From Paludibacter sp. (GTDB lineage: Bacteria; Bacteroidota; Bacteroidia; Bacteroidales; Paludibacteraceae), in assembly GCA_028710895.1 (NCBI GenBank), contig JAQTTH010000001.1:281876-345875 (forward strand): a DNA stretch of 64,000 bases, written 5' to 3'. Numbering within the stretch: position 1 is the stretch's first letter; each line of letters starts with the position of its first letter. The notes below the pieces were generated by a model. That model worked only from the letters and a program-made list of their open reading frames with translations. It was not told the DNA's origin and did no database searches. A program made the translations under genes and the position numbers. Shown here piece by piece: positions 44,198 through 53,771 of the stretch.

Positions 44198-44232
44198 AAA
44201 AAAAACAGTGAACCCTTTTGAGGCTCACTGTT
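44198..44232 (-). terminator. Terminator of the alpha-galactosidase gene
   Basis: 11-bp stem with one mismatch (44204-44214 with 44222-44232), 7-nt loop, then eight T on the minus strand. Confidence 0.85.
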
Positions 44233-44260
44233 AGTTCAAGAAATTCGATACGTATGTGAT

Positions 44261-46249
44261 TTATCTGACCGGACTGATTCTGACCAAAACAACTCCGTGA
44301 AGTGGAACAGCCGTTTCGAATGCCTGATCCTGAATGGCTATGTTTTTTTGTGACCAAACATTGCGTATCTGTTGTTTCCCACTGATATTTAATTCGGACC
44401 AGTTGATTTTTATACCAGTTGAAACGCTTTCTTTTTGTGCCCAATTGAATAAATCTGCAACGTTTGTGTTGTCTCCCCGGTTGAATAATCCCACGGCTTT
44501 CGAACCATCTTCAAGTTCTTTCACCCATACTTCTTTTCCATTCTGTTTCGAAACACATACAGCCTGTTTCCCCAAAGGATCCTGATTGATATCAAGCACT
44601 TCATCGTTTGTAAGTAAGCTCAGTGTGAATTCGTCCATCTGGCTCATATCGCCTCCGATAAGCAATGGCGAAGCAAGCAATGCCCACAGGCTGATGTGTG
44701 TATATTGTTCATCGGGCGTTAAGCGGGTGGCATGAAGCGACGGCCCCCAACCCACTTTTCCTACAACCAACATATCGGGGTCGTTCCAGCTACCGGGTCT
44801 GGCGTATTGGGTATTCTGTGTTTGGGAGAATCCAATGTCGGACATGCTTTGCCAGGTGTCCGTAATGTCGCCGGTAGTGCGCCAGAGTTGTCCGGTTGTG
44901 CTTCCCCATTCCCATACATTATCCATACCGTATTGGCAAAGGCTGTGTACGATATCGCGGTTTTGCGCTGCAAGGGCATTTTTCATTGTTGTGTATGGTT
45001 TCACATATTCAGCATGCGATTTGTCTGTTTTGTCAAACTCTTCGCCATACGAGCACCAGTCATATTTCAGGTAGTCGATGCCCCATTTGGCATACATGTC
45101 AGCATCCTGTTGTTCGTGATTCAGACTTCCCAGATAACCGCCGCAAGTCAATCGACCCGGCGAAGAATAGATACCTATTTTTAATCCTTTGGCATGTACA
45201 TAATCGCACAATTGCTTCATGTCGGGGAATTTATCGTTGCACACAATGTCGCCATTGGCAGCGCGCTCAGGAGCTTCCCAACCATCATCGATGTTCATAT
45301 ATGTCCAGCCATGATTGATTAAACCACTCGACACCATCGCGTCGGCCGAAGCTTTTACCTTTTCGGCACTAACCGACAATCCCCAACAATTCCAACTGTT
45401 CCATCCCATTGGCGGTGTTAGTGCAAGTTTATTTTTACCGATCACTATTTTCATAGCGCGTGTAGCTGTTCCCACTTCGTTACGGGCAGTTACTTTCACT
45501 ATGTACTCACCCTCCTGATCCGCTTTTCCCGAAATTATTCCGGTTTCTTTATCCAGTGTCAATCCTTCAGGGAGGCCTTCGGCACTGAAAGTTATTGGGC
45601 TATTGCCTGTAGCTGCAATGTGATAAAGAAATGGTTTGCCGGGAGTTGCACCGGTAATACGGGCTCCGTTAATGCGAGGCGACACAGAAGGTTTGGGAGT
45701 AAGAATATAAGGCTTTTGCGAAGCAATGCCCGCAATTGTTGGTTTATTCTTTGCGTATGCAATCCGCGCATTAAGCCAGTCGGCATGGTCGAAGCTAATC
45801 CCATCGTTGGCATCGGTCACCAACAGTGCAAGTTGCTGTACGCCTTTGAGGTTTACGTTGATTTCTTTGGCAGCATCTCCTTTTTTCATAACGCCACTGC
45901 GAAACACCACTTTTCGGTCGCACAAAACATAAAACTCCATGCTGGCAGCTGCCGATTTCACTTCGTCGTCAACACCTACTAATGCCGAAAATTTACTGGC
46001 TGTCCCATTCAGGTTCAGAAGCACTTTGCTAATGGCGTGTGTGCCAATACCCCTTTCGTATTTTACACCACCAACTGTAAGGGGATTACTGTCGATACTT
46101 TTGTTGGCTTGACTTATACTCCAACCTGTTTCAATTTTGTTAGCTCCCATTTCGTCGAGCCACAGCTCCGAAACGGTTGTCGACTTACTCTTCTGACCCA
46201 TTGCAGTCATACACAACAGGCAGAAAGATAGAATTAGTGTTTTTCTCAT
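44261..46249 (-). CDS. GH27 alpha-galactosidase with N-terminal NPCBM domain
   Basis: 662 residues, signal peptide about 1-18. NPCBM carbohydrate-binding domain about 25-170 (SKSTTVSELWLDEM, YERGIGTHAISKV). A putative Ig domain follows (about 190-275, GLPEGLTLDKETGIISG). GH27 barrel about 283-560: LTPPMGWNSWNCWG, YMNIDDGWE, LKYDWCSYG with nucleophile D397, and SWNDPDMLVVG (W488 onward) with the acid/base. A C-terminal beta domain ends the protein. Removes terminal alpha-1,6-galactose from plant galactosides in the periplasm or outside. Own terminator; no sugar-operon partner next to it. Confidence 0.96.
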   Translation of the reverse strand: MRKTLILSFCLLCMTAMGQKSKSTTVSELWLDEMGANKIETGWSISQANKSIDSNPLTVGGVKYERGIGTHAISKVLLNLNGTASKFSALVGVDDEVKSAAASMEFYVLCDRKVVFRSGVMKKGDAAKEINVNLKGVQQLALLVTDANDGISFDHADWLNARIAYAKNKPTIAGIASQKPYILTPKPSVSPRINGARITGATPGKPFLYHIAATGNSPITFSAEGLPEGLTLDKETGIISGKADQEGEYIVKVTARNEVGTATRAMKIVIGKNKLALTPPMGWNSWNCWGLSVSAEKVKASADAMVSSGLINHGWTYMNIDDGWEAPERAANGDIVCNDKFPDMKQLCDYVHAKGLKIGIYSSPGRLTCGGYLGSLNHEQQDADMYAKWGIDYLKYDWCSYGEEFDKTDKSHAEYVKPYTTMKNALAAQNRDIVHSLCQYGMDNVWEWGSTTGQLWRTTGDITDTWQSMSDIGFSQTQNTQYARPGSWNDPDMLVVGKVGWGPSLHATRLTPDEQYTHISLWALLASPLLIGGDMSQMDEFTLSLLTNDEVLDINQDPLGKQAVCVSKQNGKEVWVKELEDGSKAVGLFNRGDNTNVADLFNWAQKESVSTGIKINWSELNISGKQQIRNVWSQKNIAIQDQAFETAVPLHGVVLVRISPVR

Positions 46250-46485
46250 ACTGAATTAGAATTAATTAGATTTGTTTTTCGTCGAACAAAATTGACGATT
46301 ATTTTTTTTGATTAGAAGCGCCAAAATTATACAAAATAAAATACAAATTCCCTCCTATCCGGTTATTTTCTGCATAAAAAAACAAAACATTGACCAATGA
46401 CCGGCATCAACGTAATGAATCGGTGGAAAAGAAATAACCGGAAAGAAGCATCCAACAGGAAAAGCTGAATGAAAAAGGCAGGAAA

Positions 46486-47256
46486 TTATTTAATTTCAAA
46501 TCTGTCGGCATCTTTCCACACGGCAAATTTTTCCCGATACCGCTGAAGAGGCGCTTGTTGCAAATCGAAAGTTTGAATGGATGTTGCATTCTCCGGAAAG
46601 TTCAAGATTGTTTGGGCTTTAAAATCTATAAGCGTTGAATGACCGTTGTAGCTAATTCCAAGACCATCCACTCCTATCCGGTTCACACCACACACATAGG
46701 CCTGATTTTCGATAGCCCGTGCCTGAAGTAAAATGTCCCAGTCATTTATACGGCGTTCGGGGAAATTAGCCACATAAATCAATAAATCATATTCGTTATC
46801 AACATTCCGGGCCCAAACCGGGAAACGAACATCGTAACAGACCAACAAACAAATATTAAAGCCGCAGTAGTTTACAATCAGGCGTTTTTCACCAGCCGAA
46901 AAATGAGTATGCTCACCACCCATGGAGAATAAATGACGTTTATCGGCTGTTTCTACTTCACCCGTGGGGAAGACAAAAAATGAACGGTTGTAATTTTTTC
47001 CGTTTTCAGTGGCAATAAAGCTACCTGCTATCGCAAATTGAAAGTCCTTAGCCCATGCCCGAAGGGTTTGAATAGTTTCATCCGCCATCGTTTCGGCCAA
47101 CTGAATTTTACCCGTACAAAATCCGGTTGTAAACATCTCTGGCAACACAACAAGATCGGTTTGTCCTGCCAGCAAGGCAAGTTGCACACCCGTTTTTTGC
47201 AAATTAGCAGACTTATCAGCCCAAATGATCGTATCCTGAATTAATGTTATTCTCAT
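46486..47256 (-). CDS. Carbon-nitrogen hydrolase, omega-amidase (YafV/NIT2-like)
   Basis: 256 residues, cytoplasmic. The nitrilase triad is E40 (VVLPEMF), K106 (ADKRHLF) and C140 (LLVCYDVRFPVW). GGEHTHFSAGEKR and RAIENQAYVCGVNRIG are typical of YafV/NIT2-type omega-amidases, which convert alpha-ketoglutaramate or ketosuccinamate to the keto acids. Placed alone between alpha-galactosidase and cyclophilin genes. Confidence 0.93.
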   Translation of the reverse strand: MRITLIQDTIIWADKSANLQKTGVQLALLAGQTDLVVLPEMFTTGFCTGKIQLAETMADETIQTLRAWAKDFQFAIAGSFIATENGKNYNRSFFVFPTGEVETADKRHLFSMGGEHTHFSAGEKRLIVNYCGFNICLLVCYDVRFPVWARNVDNEYDLLIYVANFPERRINDWDILLQARAIENQAYVCGVNRIGVDGLGISYNGHSTLIDFKAQTILNFPENATSIQTFDLQQAPLQRYREKFAVWKDADRFEIK

Positions 47257-47455
47257 GGATTAAATGTTATTTATTCGCTTCGCTCATGATATTTGCCAGC
47301 GGCGATATTGGCATCAAACAATTATATTAGGGTAATATGATTCATGAAATTCTTATTATAGTTTATTTCTCTCATCAGTTCTCTTTCCCCCAGATGAATC
47401 TGAGTGTTATGCGTGAATGACATCCCGGGTGCAATTTAATCCTATTTACTGCCAA

Positions 47456-48280
47456 CTATTTTACTATTTCGGCTTTAATAATCTTCACATCCTGCAACGG
47501 GCGGTTATTTTGATCTACCGCCACCTGGGTAATTTTATCAACAACATCCATTCCTTCAATTACTTCACCAAAAACCGTGTAAGAACCATCCAAATGCGGC
47601 GTTCCACCCAAGGTTTTATAATCGTTGCGTTGTTTTGCCGTAAATTTATAGGTAGTATCCGTTTTCAGTTTCGCTTCTACCTGTTGGAGAATAGTATCGC
47701 GCAACTGATCTAGTTTTATGGTGTTATTTTCATCACGGTATTGTTTTACAATGCTTTCTTTTGTCTTCAACATATCCTGAAACAGCTTTCCTTTTAAATT
47801 CATTTTCTTGTTATCATCCATGCTGTCCAGTTGCCCGTCGGTAAACACACGGCCCTGTACAATATAAAACTGACAACCCGACGAAGCTTTTTGTGGATTT
47901 ACATTATCTCCTTCGCGGGCTGCTGCAAGCACTCCACGTTTGTGGTAATACTGAGGATAAACAAATTCTGCCGGAACAGTATACCCAACATCGCCATTGC
48001 CAAGTAAAACATTCGGTTGAGCTGTTTTCGACTGAGGATCGCCACCCTGTATCATAAATCCGGCAATAACCCGATGAAATAAAACACCGTTATAAAATCC
48101 ACTTTCGACCAACTTGATGAAATTGGCTCTGTGTTTGCTCGTTTCGGGATAAAGTTTCAGAATGATTTTTCCATAACTTGTTTCGAAGCAAACCTTTGTA
48201 GACTGATCTTGTTTGACGGCGCACGAACCCGACAGAACAAATACCGCAAGAAGGATTAAAATATTGATTCTTTTTTTCAT
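47456..48280 (-). CDS. Cyclophilin-type peptidyl-prolyl isomerase lipoprotein
   Basis: 274 residues. Starts at MKKRINIL; a 17-codon longer frame begins inside the -7 box and cannot be correct. Lipobox VLSGSC about residues 15-20. Cyclophilin fold: HRANFIKLVESGFYNGVLFHRVIAGFMIQGGDP (read in parts), then a roughly 60-residue insertion rich in Lys/Asp (about 135-195), then TPHLDGSYTVFGEVIEGMDVVDKI. The insertion is common in Bacteroidetes cyclophilins. Folds periplasmic proteins. Confidence 0.95.
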   Translation of the reverse strand: MKKRINILILLAVFVLSGSCAVKQDQSTKVCFETSYGKIILKLYPETSKHRANFIKLVESGFYNGVLFHRVIAGFMIQGGDPQSKTAQPNVLLGNGDVGYTVPAEFVYPQYYHKRGVLAAAREGDNVNPQKASSGCQFYIVQGRVFTDGQLDSMDDNKKMNLKGKLFQDMLKTKESIVKQYRDENNTIKLDQLRDTILQQVEAKLKTDTTYKFTAKQRNDYKTLGGTPHLDGSYTVFGEVIEGMDVVDKITQVAVDQNNRPLQDVKIIKAEIVK

Positions 48281-48328
48281 GATAATGCTAACGCTATTTC
48301 GTAAGTTTATTAACCGATTTATAAGGTA

Positions 48329-48336
48329 CAAAAGTA
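48329..48336 (-). promoter_or_regulatory. -7 box of the cyclophilin gene
   Basis: TACTTTTG on the minus strand, about 48 nt before the chosen ATG; it overlaps the start of the longer frame. Confidence 0.65.
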
Positions 48337-48408
48337 ATTAAAAAGGAGATTTATTCAAGGTTTTTCGCTCATAGTTTAAAAAACCGGAGATTTGTTGCAG
48401 TAATTTTA

Positions 48409-48416
48409 TATATTTG
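48409..48416 (+). promoter_or_regulatory. -7 box of the BASS-PlsC genes
   Basis: TATATTTG, 27 nt before the symporter ATG. No clear TTTG at -33. Confidence 0.5.
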
Positions 48417-48443
48417 TATCAGCAAAATTAATAAAGTTACCAT

Positions 48444-49394
48444 ATGTACGAAGCCCTACAACAGCTGGATCCTATCCGCATAAACTTTTCGGCATCAGGC
48501 ATGCATCTCATCAACCTTGTGCTTTGTTTTGTTATGTTTGGTGTGGCATTGAATATTCAGCCCGGTCAGTTTAGCAAACTTATCAAAAACCCGAAGCTCC
48601 CACTCATTGGATTATTTTCGCAACTTGTTGCCTTGCCCGCCGTTACATTTGTGCTCGTTATTGCTCTAAACAGCTACATTACTCCAACAGTTGCCATGGG
48701 TATGATATTGGTTGCCGCATGTCCCGGAGGCAACATTTCAAATTTCATGACATCCTATTCGAAAGCAAATACTGAACTGGCAGTTGGGTTAACAGCAACA
48801 AGCACCATCTTTGCAACAATCACAACACCATTCAATTTTGCTTTTTGGGGTGGTTTGTATGTAAAATACATTAGCAATCATGCCGGACATATGCTGAAAC
48901 CACTCACTATCGACACCTGGCAAATGTTTGAAACTGTTTTTCTGCTCCTCGGAATTCCGTTAATTATCGGGATATTCTTTTCAAGAAAGTTCCCGAAAAT
49001 GACCGGGAAAATCAAGAAACCAATACAGAGTGTTTCGTTCGTTTTCTTTATTGCAATGGTAGTTTTAGCTTTTGCAAATAACTGGTCGTTCTTTCTGAAA
49101 TACATCTATTTCATTTTCATACTGGTATTGATACACAACACACTGGCCCTGGTAACCGGTTTTAGTATCGGAACTCTTTTCAAAGTCTCGAATGTAAACC
49201 GCAGAACCCTGACCATCGAAACCGGCATTCATAACTCCGGGTTAGGATTACTGCTGCTATTTAACCCAAAGATATTTCCGCCCGAACTTCAGATTGGTGG
49301 CATGATATTCATTGTTGCCTGGTGGGGAATCTGGCACATTGTTTCAGGTTTAAGCATTGCCACCTATTGGCATAACAAAGAACCTAAGGAATGA
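48444..49394 (+). CDS. Bile acid:sodium symporter (BASS) family transporter
   Basis: 316 residues with about nine to ten helices. MGMILVAACPGGNISNFMTSYSKANTELAVGLTATST (residues about 90-126, read in parts) contains the family's sodium-binding crossover region, and ETGIHNSGLGLLLL is the second. Carries an organic anion with Na+; in relatives these are bile acids, pyruvate or pantoate, and the solute here is unknown. Followed after 53 bp by an acyltransferase gene. Confidence 0.93.
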   Translation: MYEALQQLDPIRINFSASGMHLINLVLCFVMFGVALNIQPGQFSKLIKNPKLPLIGLFSQLVALPAVTFVLVIALNSYITPTVAMGMILVAACPGGNISNFMTSYSKANTELAVGLTATSTIFATITTPFNFAFWGGLYVKYISNHAGHMLKPLTIDTWQMFETVFLLLGIPLIIGIFFSRKFPKMTGKIKKPIQSVSFVFFIAMVVLAFANNWSFFLKYIYFIFILVLIHNTLALVTGFSIGTLFKVSNVNRRTLTIETGIHNSGLGLLLLFNPKIFPPELQIGGMIFIVAWWGIWHIVSGLSIATYWHNKEPKE

Positions 49395-49447
49395 TCGAAC
49401 CTTGATGTAAAACGTAAAAAATCTTTTCCAACACCAATTTGCAAGCT

Positions 49448-50803
49448 ATGTCCAATATCTACGAATCGAAACTTCCATTCAAAATTGTCAGAAATTACAT
49501 CAAATTCACGTTCAAACGTTTTTACGGAGAATACATAATCATTGGTAAAGAAAATATTCCGACAGATTGCCCCGTTATTTTTGCTCCCAACCACACCAAT
49601 GCTTTAATGGACGCACTGGCCGTTCATGCTTTAGTTCCTAATAATCTGCCCGTTATTTTTCTGGCCAGAGCCGATATATTCAAAAACAAACTTGTTGCTA
49701 AAATATTGAATTTCATGAAAGTCATGCCTGCATTTCGTATGCGTGATGGTGTCGAAAATTTGGGACGTAATCAGGAAATATTCGATCAATGTGTTGAAGT
49801 TCTGCACCACAATGCGGCATTGGGAATTATGCCCGAAGGTAATCAGGAAACTGAACGATTTCTACGACCATTGGTGAAAGGGATTTTCCGTATTGCATTT
49901 ACTGCTCAACAAAAATACGGAGACAAACCCGCCGTAAAAATTGTTCCTGTTGGACTTGACTTCGGAGACATTACCAAATTCGGGAAACATATTATTATTC
50001 AGATTGGAAAGCCCATAGAGATTTCAGAATATATGAATGCTTATACTGAAAACCCGGTAACAGCAACCAATGAAATTCGTGAGAAACTAAAGAATGATTT
50101 GATAAGCATGTCGTTGCATTTGAATACTACAAAATACTACAAATGCTTTGAAACCGTCACAGAGGTTTGCAATACTTCTTTTTTGAAACGCGAAGGCAAG
50201 GTTTTTCCTGATAACACATTAAACAGATTCCATGCACGACAAAAAATAGCTGAAAGGCTGGTAACTTTAGAAAAAGAAGATCCGGAAAGAATAAAATTGT
50301 TAGATATCGATTGTCAGAAATACAGAGAGAAACTAAGCAAATACAACCTGCGAAATTGGGTTATTGAAAAATCTGATTTTAATACGCTTCCTCTCATTGC
50401 TGAAAGCCTGCTTCTGATTTGCACATTGCCCTTGTTTCTAATTGGACTGGTATTGAATGCATTGCCGTTTTTCACACCGGTTTACTTACGAAAAAAAGTA
50501 TTCAAGACTCAGTTCACAGGCTTTTACAGCTCACTACAATATGCTTTGGGAATTATTACATTTCCGATATTTTATGTGGCTCAAACCATTTTATTTTACA
50601 GCCTTACCGACTTACCGGTTTGGGCTACGTTTATATTTCTCGTTGGTCAGTATCCACTAGGAAAAGTAGCATTTACATGGTATAGAATATTCAAAAAATG
50701 CTTAGCAAAGATCAAATACAAGATTTTAGAGAAAAAACAATCTCAATACACGTATCTGACTGTTCTTTTGAATTCAAAGATTATTTCCTTATTTCGGAAT
50801 TAA
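49448..50803 (+). CDS. PlsC-like 1-acyl-glycerol-3-phosphate acyltransferase with C-terminal membrane region
   Basis: 451 residues from the ATG (a TTG three codons upstream is less likely). Acyltransferase motif HTNALMD (H-x4-D) at about 50-56 after PVIFAPN, then MPEGNQETERF, a form of the EGT motif. The C-terminal part (about 300-430) has three to four helices, so it is membrane-bound, unlike short PlsC. It may acylate lysophosphatidic or another lysolipid. The last 4 bp overlap the end of the rhomboid gene on the other strand. Confidence 0.9.
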   Translation: MSNIYESKLPFKIVRNYIKFTFKRFYGEYIIIGKENIPTDCPVIFAPNHTNALMDALAVHALVPNNLPVIFLARADIFKNKLVAKILNFMKVMPAFRMRDGVENLGRNQEIFDQCVEVLHHNAALGIMPEGNQETERFLRPLVKGIFRIAFTAQQKYGDKPAVKIVPVGLDFGDITKFGKHIIIQIGKPIEISEYMNAYTENPVTATNEIREKLKNDLISMSLHLNTTKYYKCFETVTEVCNTSFLKREGKVFPDNTLNRFHARQKIAERLVTLEKEDPERIKLLDIDCQKYREKLSKYNLRNWVIEKSDFNTLPLIAESLLLICTLPLFLIGLVLNALPFFTPVYLRKKVFKTQFTGFYSSLQYALGIITFPIFYVAQTILFYSLTDLPVWATFIFLVGQYPLGKVAFTWYRIFKKCLAKIKYKILEKKQSQYTYLTVLLNSKIISLFRN

Positions 50804-51474
50804 TTACGTTCAATCAAATTCTCAGGGTCATCATCTTCCGAAATGTATTCGATTGAATCATCCTCGTCTTCCCAAACATGAACCGGTTTTTGAGGGCCTT
50901 CATTTCTATAAATCACAGATAACAAAAGCCCTATCATTCCACCGGCTAAGTGACCTTCCCACGAAATAGGGTCGTTGACTTGCCACGGGAATATGTGCCA
51001 GATCATTCCACCATACACAAAGGCTATAATAAATGATATGGCAATTAATGGTATATGCTTCCGAATCATACCACTGAAGAATAAAAAGAACGCCAACGAA
51101 TAGATTAAACCACTGGCGCCGATATGCCAGCTGTCGCGTCCGATAATCCACAGAATGAGTCCACTCGTTATATAAGAAATCAGCATCACTTTGTTTGCAA
51201 TAGGCATGTAGAAATAATACAACAAGCTGCCAAGGATGACAAATGAAATAATATTGTTGGTCAAATGTCCCCAATCGTTGTGAATAAAGACCAACGTAAA
51301 TATGCCCCAGATATTTTCTATTCGCCTCGGATAAACACCTCCGGTATGAAAATCCCAACCCATGCCTTTTTCAAATAAAAAAGTGGATATAATCAGAATT
51401 GATATAATCGCCGGTATAAATACGGCATTTATAAATTGTCTTTTCTGCTTTAAAGTGTCCTGTTTGTCTGACAT
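50800..51474 (-). CDS. Rhomboid-family intramembrane serine protease
   Basis: 224 residues, six helices. Catalytic Ser121 in HIGASGLIYSL and His175 in WEGHLAGGMIG; HNDWGHLTNNI (about 65-75) is the conserved loop. C-terminal 30 residues are acidic (EDEDDSIEYISEDDDPE). A -7-like TAACTTTG lies upstream on the minus strand (51498-51505). Substrates unknown. Confidence 0.94.
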   Translation of the reverse strand: MSDKQDTLKQKRQFINAVFIPAIISILIISTFLFEKGMGWDFHTGGVYPRRIENIWGIFTLVFIHNDWGHLTNNIISFVILGSLLYYFYMPIANKVMLISYITSGLILWIIGRDSWHIGASGLIYSLAFFLFFSGMIRKHIPLIAISFIIAFVYGGMIWHIFPWQVNDPISWEGHLAGGMIGLLLSVIYRNEGPQKPVHVWEDEDDSIEYISEDDDPENLIERN

Positions 51475-51827
51475 AAATCTGTCTTTTCTTCTATTTACAA
51501 AGTTACTATATTTTTGAACAAAACATGGAGCTTATACATAAATGATTTTTTTGCTATTTCACTGCAAAGGGTTTTGATATCGCAACAATCAGGTCGTTTA
51601 ATTTACAAAACAACAAATTGACAGCCCTAAATTGAATTATTTAATAGAAAACGATTGAAATTGCTCCAAAAAACACTTTATTAATTCAAAAAGATTTAAT
51701 ATATTGCGGTCCATAAGCACGAATCAACCGAATCTGGCTTAAATAAAATCAATTTTTCATTTGTAAAGTTCCTGTCATAAATCTATTTGACAGAAGCTGA
51801 AAGTTATATCCTTATTCTGTTTAATCT
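51475..51827. other. Divergent intergenic region rhomboid / glycogen genes
   Basis: Holds a minus-strand TAACTTTG box (51498-51505) for the rhomboid gene. Near the right end is a small palindrome, CTGTCA with TGACAG (51772-51777 and 51788-51793), 34 bp before the debranching-enzyme ATG. No canonical promoter for that gene and no coding frame seen. Confidence 0.5.
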
Positions 51828-53768
51828 ATGAGTTACCTCAATTTTGACAAAACCTTGCTGATAAATCTCGAAAAATCGCTTTCAAAAGAGATGATTCGTA
51901 CAAACCGTGCAGGGGCTTACAACAGTACCACTTTAATCGACTGTAACACCCGAAAGTACCATGGGCAGTTGGTTATTCCAATTCCCGAAATTGATAACTC
52001 AAATCATGTATTGCTTTCATCGCTCGATGAAACTGTAATTCAACATGGTGCAGAATTCAATTTGGGACTTCATAAATACGAAGGGAATAATTACAGCCCG
52101 AATGGTCATAAATACATTCGTCAGTTCAGCTGCGATATTATTTCCAAAACCATTTATCGTGTTGGAGGCGTTGTGCTTTCAAAAGAGCGTTTGTTAGTAT
52201 CTTTTGAACCGCGTGTGCTGATTAAATACACCTTGCTGGAGGCTCACTCCCCTACTCTACTTCGTTTCAAACCATTTTTGGCTTTCAGAAGTGTAAATAA
52301 TCTGTCGAAACAAAACGATAATGCCGACACATCGTTCAGTGAGATTCAGGATGGCATAAGTATGTGCCTGTACGAAAAATATCCCTGCCTGAAAATGCAG
52401 TTTTCGAAAAAATCAAGCTATGTACACAATCCTGATTGGTATAAAAATATAGAATACTTCAAAGAACAGGAACGCGGATATGAATATAAGGAAGATTTGC
52501 TGGTGCCGGGCTATTTTGAAATGCCAATAAAAAAAGGAGAATCCATCATTTTTTCAGCAGGAATTTCGGACGTTTCGCCTAAAAAACTAAAAGCTCTCTG
52601 GGACGAAGAATTAACCCGAAGGATTCATCGTGTCGACATGTTTAGTGCACTTAAAAATTCGGCTCAGCAATTCTACAAACGCGAAGGCGATAAAACATAC
52701 CTTTTGGCAGGATATCCCTGGTTTGGAGCACGTGCCCGCGATCAGTTTGTTGCTTTGCCTGGTTGTACACTCACCATCGACCGCATGGATTATTTCTACG
52801 ACATCATGAATACAGCTATTCCTGAACTGGAACGTTTCATGGCTGGCGAACGTGAAGGATTTAAACTTCAGGCTATAGACGATCCGGATGTGCTGCTGTG
52901 GTTCTTATGGACTATTCAAATATATGCGAAAGCTACTTCTTTGAAAGAAGCTGCAACAAAATACGAAGAAATTGCTACCAACATTATTACATACATCCGC
53001 AAACAAAATCATCCAAACCTGTTTCTACACAACAACGGATTGCTTTATGTGAATGGAACGGAAAAACCTGCAACCTGGATGAATGCCATTGAAAATGGAC
53101 GTCCAATTACTCCACGCACAGGTTATGTGGTTGAAATCAATGCTCTATGGTACAATGCCTTGAAATTTGTGGCAGAACTTACGCGTGAGAAAGGGAATGA
53201 ACATGCAGCAGACTTACTTGATTATCAGGCTGAGATTGCACGCGAAGCTTTTGTTAGTACGTTCTGGAACGGAACCTATTTATACGATTATGTTGTTGAT
53301 AATTACAACGACTGGGAAGTTCGTCCGAACATGATTCTGGCAGTAGGATTACCCCATTCGCCACTCAATAAACAACAACAAAAATCAATACTTGATATAA
53401 CTACCAAAGAGCTATTGACTCCAAAAGGATTGCGCACATTGAGTCCTAAAAGTGGTTCGTACCGCCCAAATTATGTTGGGGGACAATTGGAACGCGACAG
53501 AAACTATCATAATGGACCCGTTTGGCCATGTACATTTGGTGCATTTGCCATGTCGTACCTGAAAATATACAAACAAAGTGGCAAATCGTTCCTGGAACGA
53601 ATGTTGATTGGCTTTGAAGCCGAAATGACCGAGCTTTGTGTTGGAACGCTCCCTGAATTATTTGACGGGAATCCACCATTTAAAGGGCACGGAGGTATGT
53701 CATTTGCCATGAGCGTGGCAGAAGTATTGAGAATTATAAATGTCTTGAATAAATACGAAAACGAATAA
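51828..53768 (+). CDS. Glycogen debranching enzyme (amylo-alpha-1,6-glucosidase, GH133-type)
   Basis: 646 residues, no signal peptide, so cytoplasmic. N-terminal GDE domain (about 15-240) with ETNRAGAYNSTTLIDCNTRKYHG-like start (residues about 20-45). The (alpha/alpha)6 catalytic domain runs from about 275: LLAGYPWFGARARDQFVALPG (about 291-311), then ENGRPITPRTGYVVEINALWYN and RDRNYHNGPVWPC. Removes alpha-1,6 branch stubs from glycogen or limit dextrin. First of three linked alpha-glucan genes; the glycosyltransferase gene begins 3 bp later. Confidence 0.95.
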   Translation: MSYLNFDKTLLINLEKSLSKEMIRTNRAGAYNSTTLIDCNTRKYHGQLVIPIPEIDNSNHVLLSSLDETVIQHGAEFNLGLHKYEGNNYSPNGHKYIRQFSCDIISKTIYRVGGVVLSKERLLVSFEPRVLIKYTLLEAHSPTLLRFKPFLAFRSVNNLSKQNDNADTSFSEIQDGISMCLYEKYPCLKMQFSKKSSYVHNPDWYKNIEYFKEQERGYEYKEDLLVPGYFEMPIKKGESIIFSAGISDVSPKKLKALWDEELTRRIHRVDMFSALKNSAQQFYKREGDKTYLLAGYPWFGARARDQFVALPGCTLTIDRMDYFYDIMNTAIPELERFMAGEREGFKLQAIDDPDVLLWFLWTIQIYAKATSLKEAATKYEEIATNIITYIRKQNHPNLFLHNNGLLYVNGTEKPATWMNAIENGRPITPRTGYVVEINALWYNALKFVAELTREKGNEHAADLLDYQAEIAREAFVSTFWNGTYLYDYVVDNYNDWEVRPNMILAVGLPHSPLNKQQQKSILDITTKELLTPKGLRTLSPKSGSYRPNYVGGQLERDRNYHNGPVWPCTFGAFAMSYLKIYKQSGKSFLERMLIGFEAEMTELCVGTLPELFDGNPPFKGHGGMSFAMSVAEVLRIINVLNKYENE

Positions 53769-53771
53769 TAC

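Noticed and set aside
44732-45184. 150-codon plus-strand open frame
   Set aside because: Antisense to the GH27 catalytic domain, which has clear motifs.
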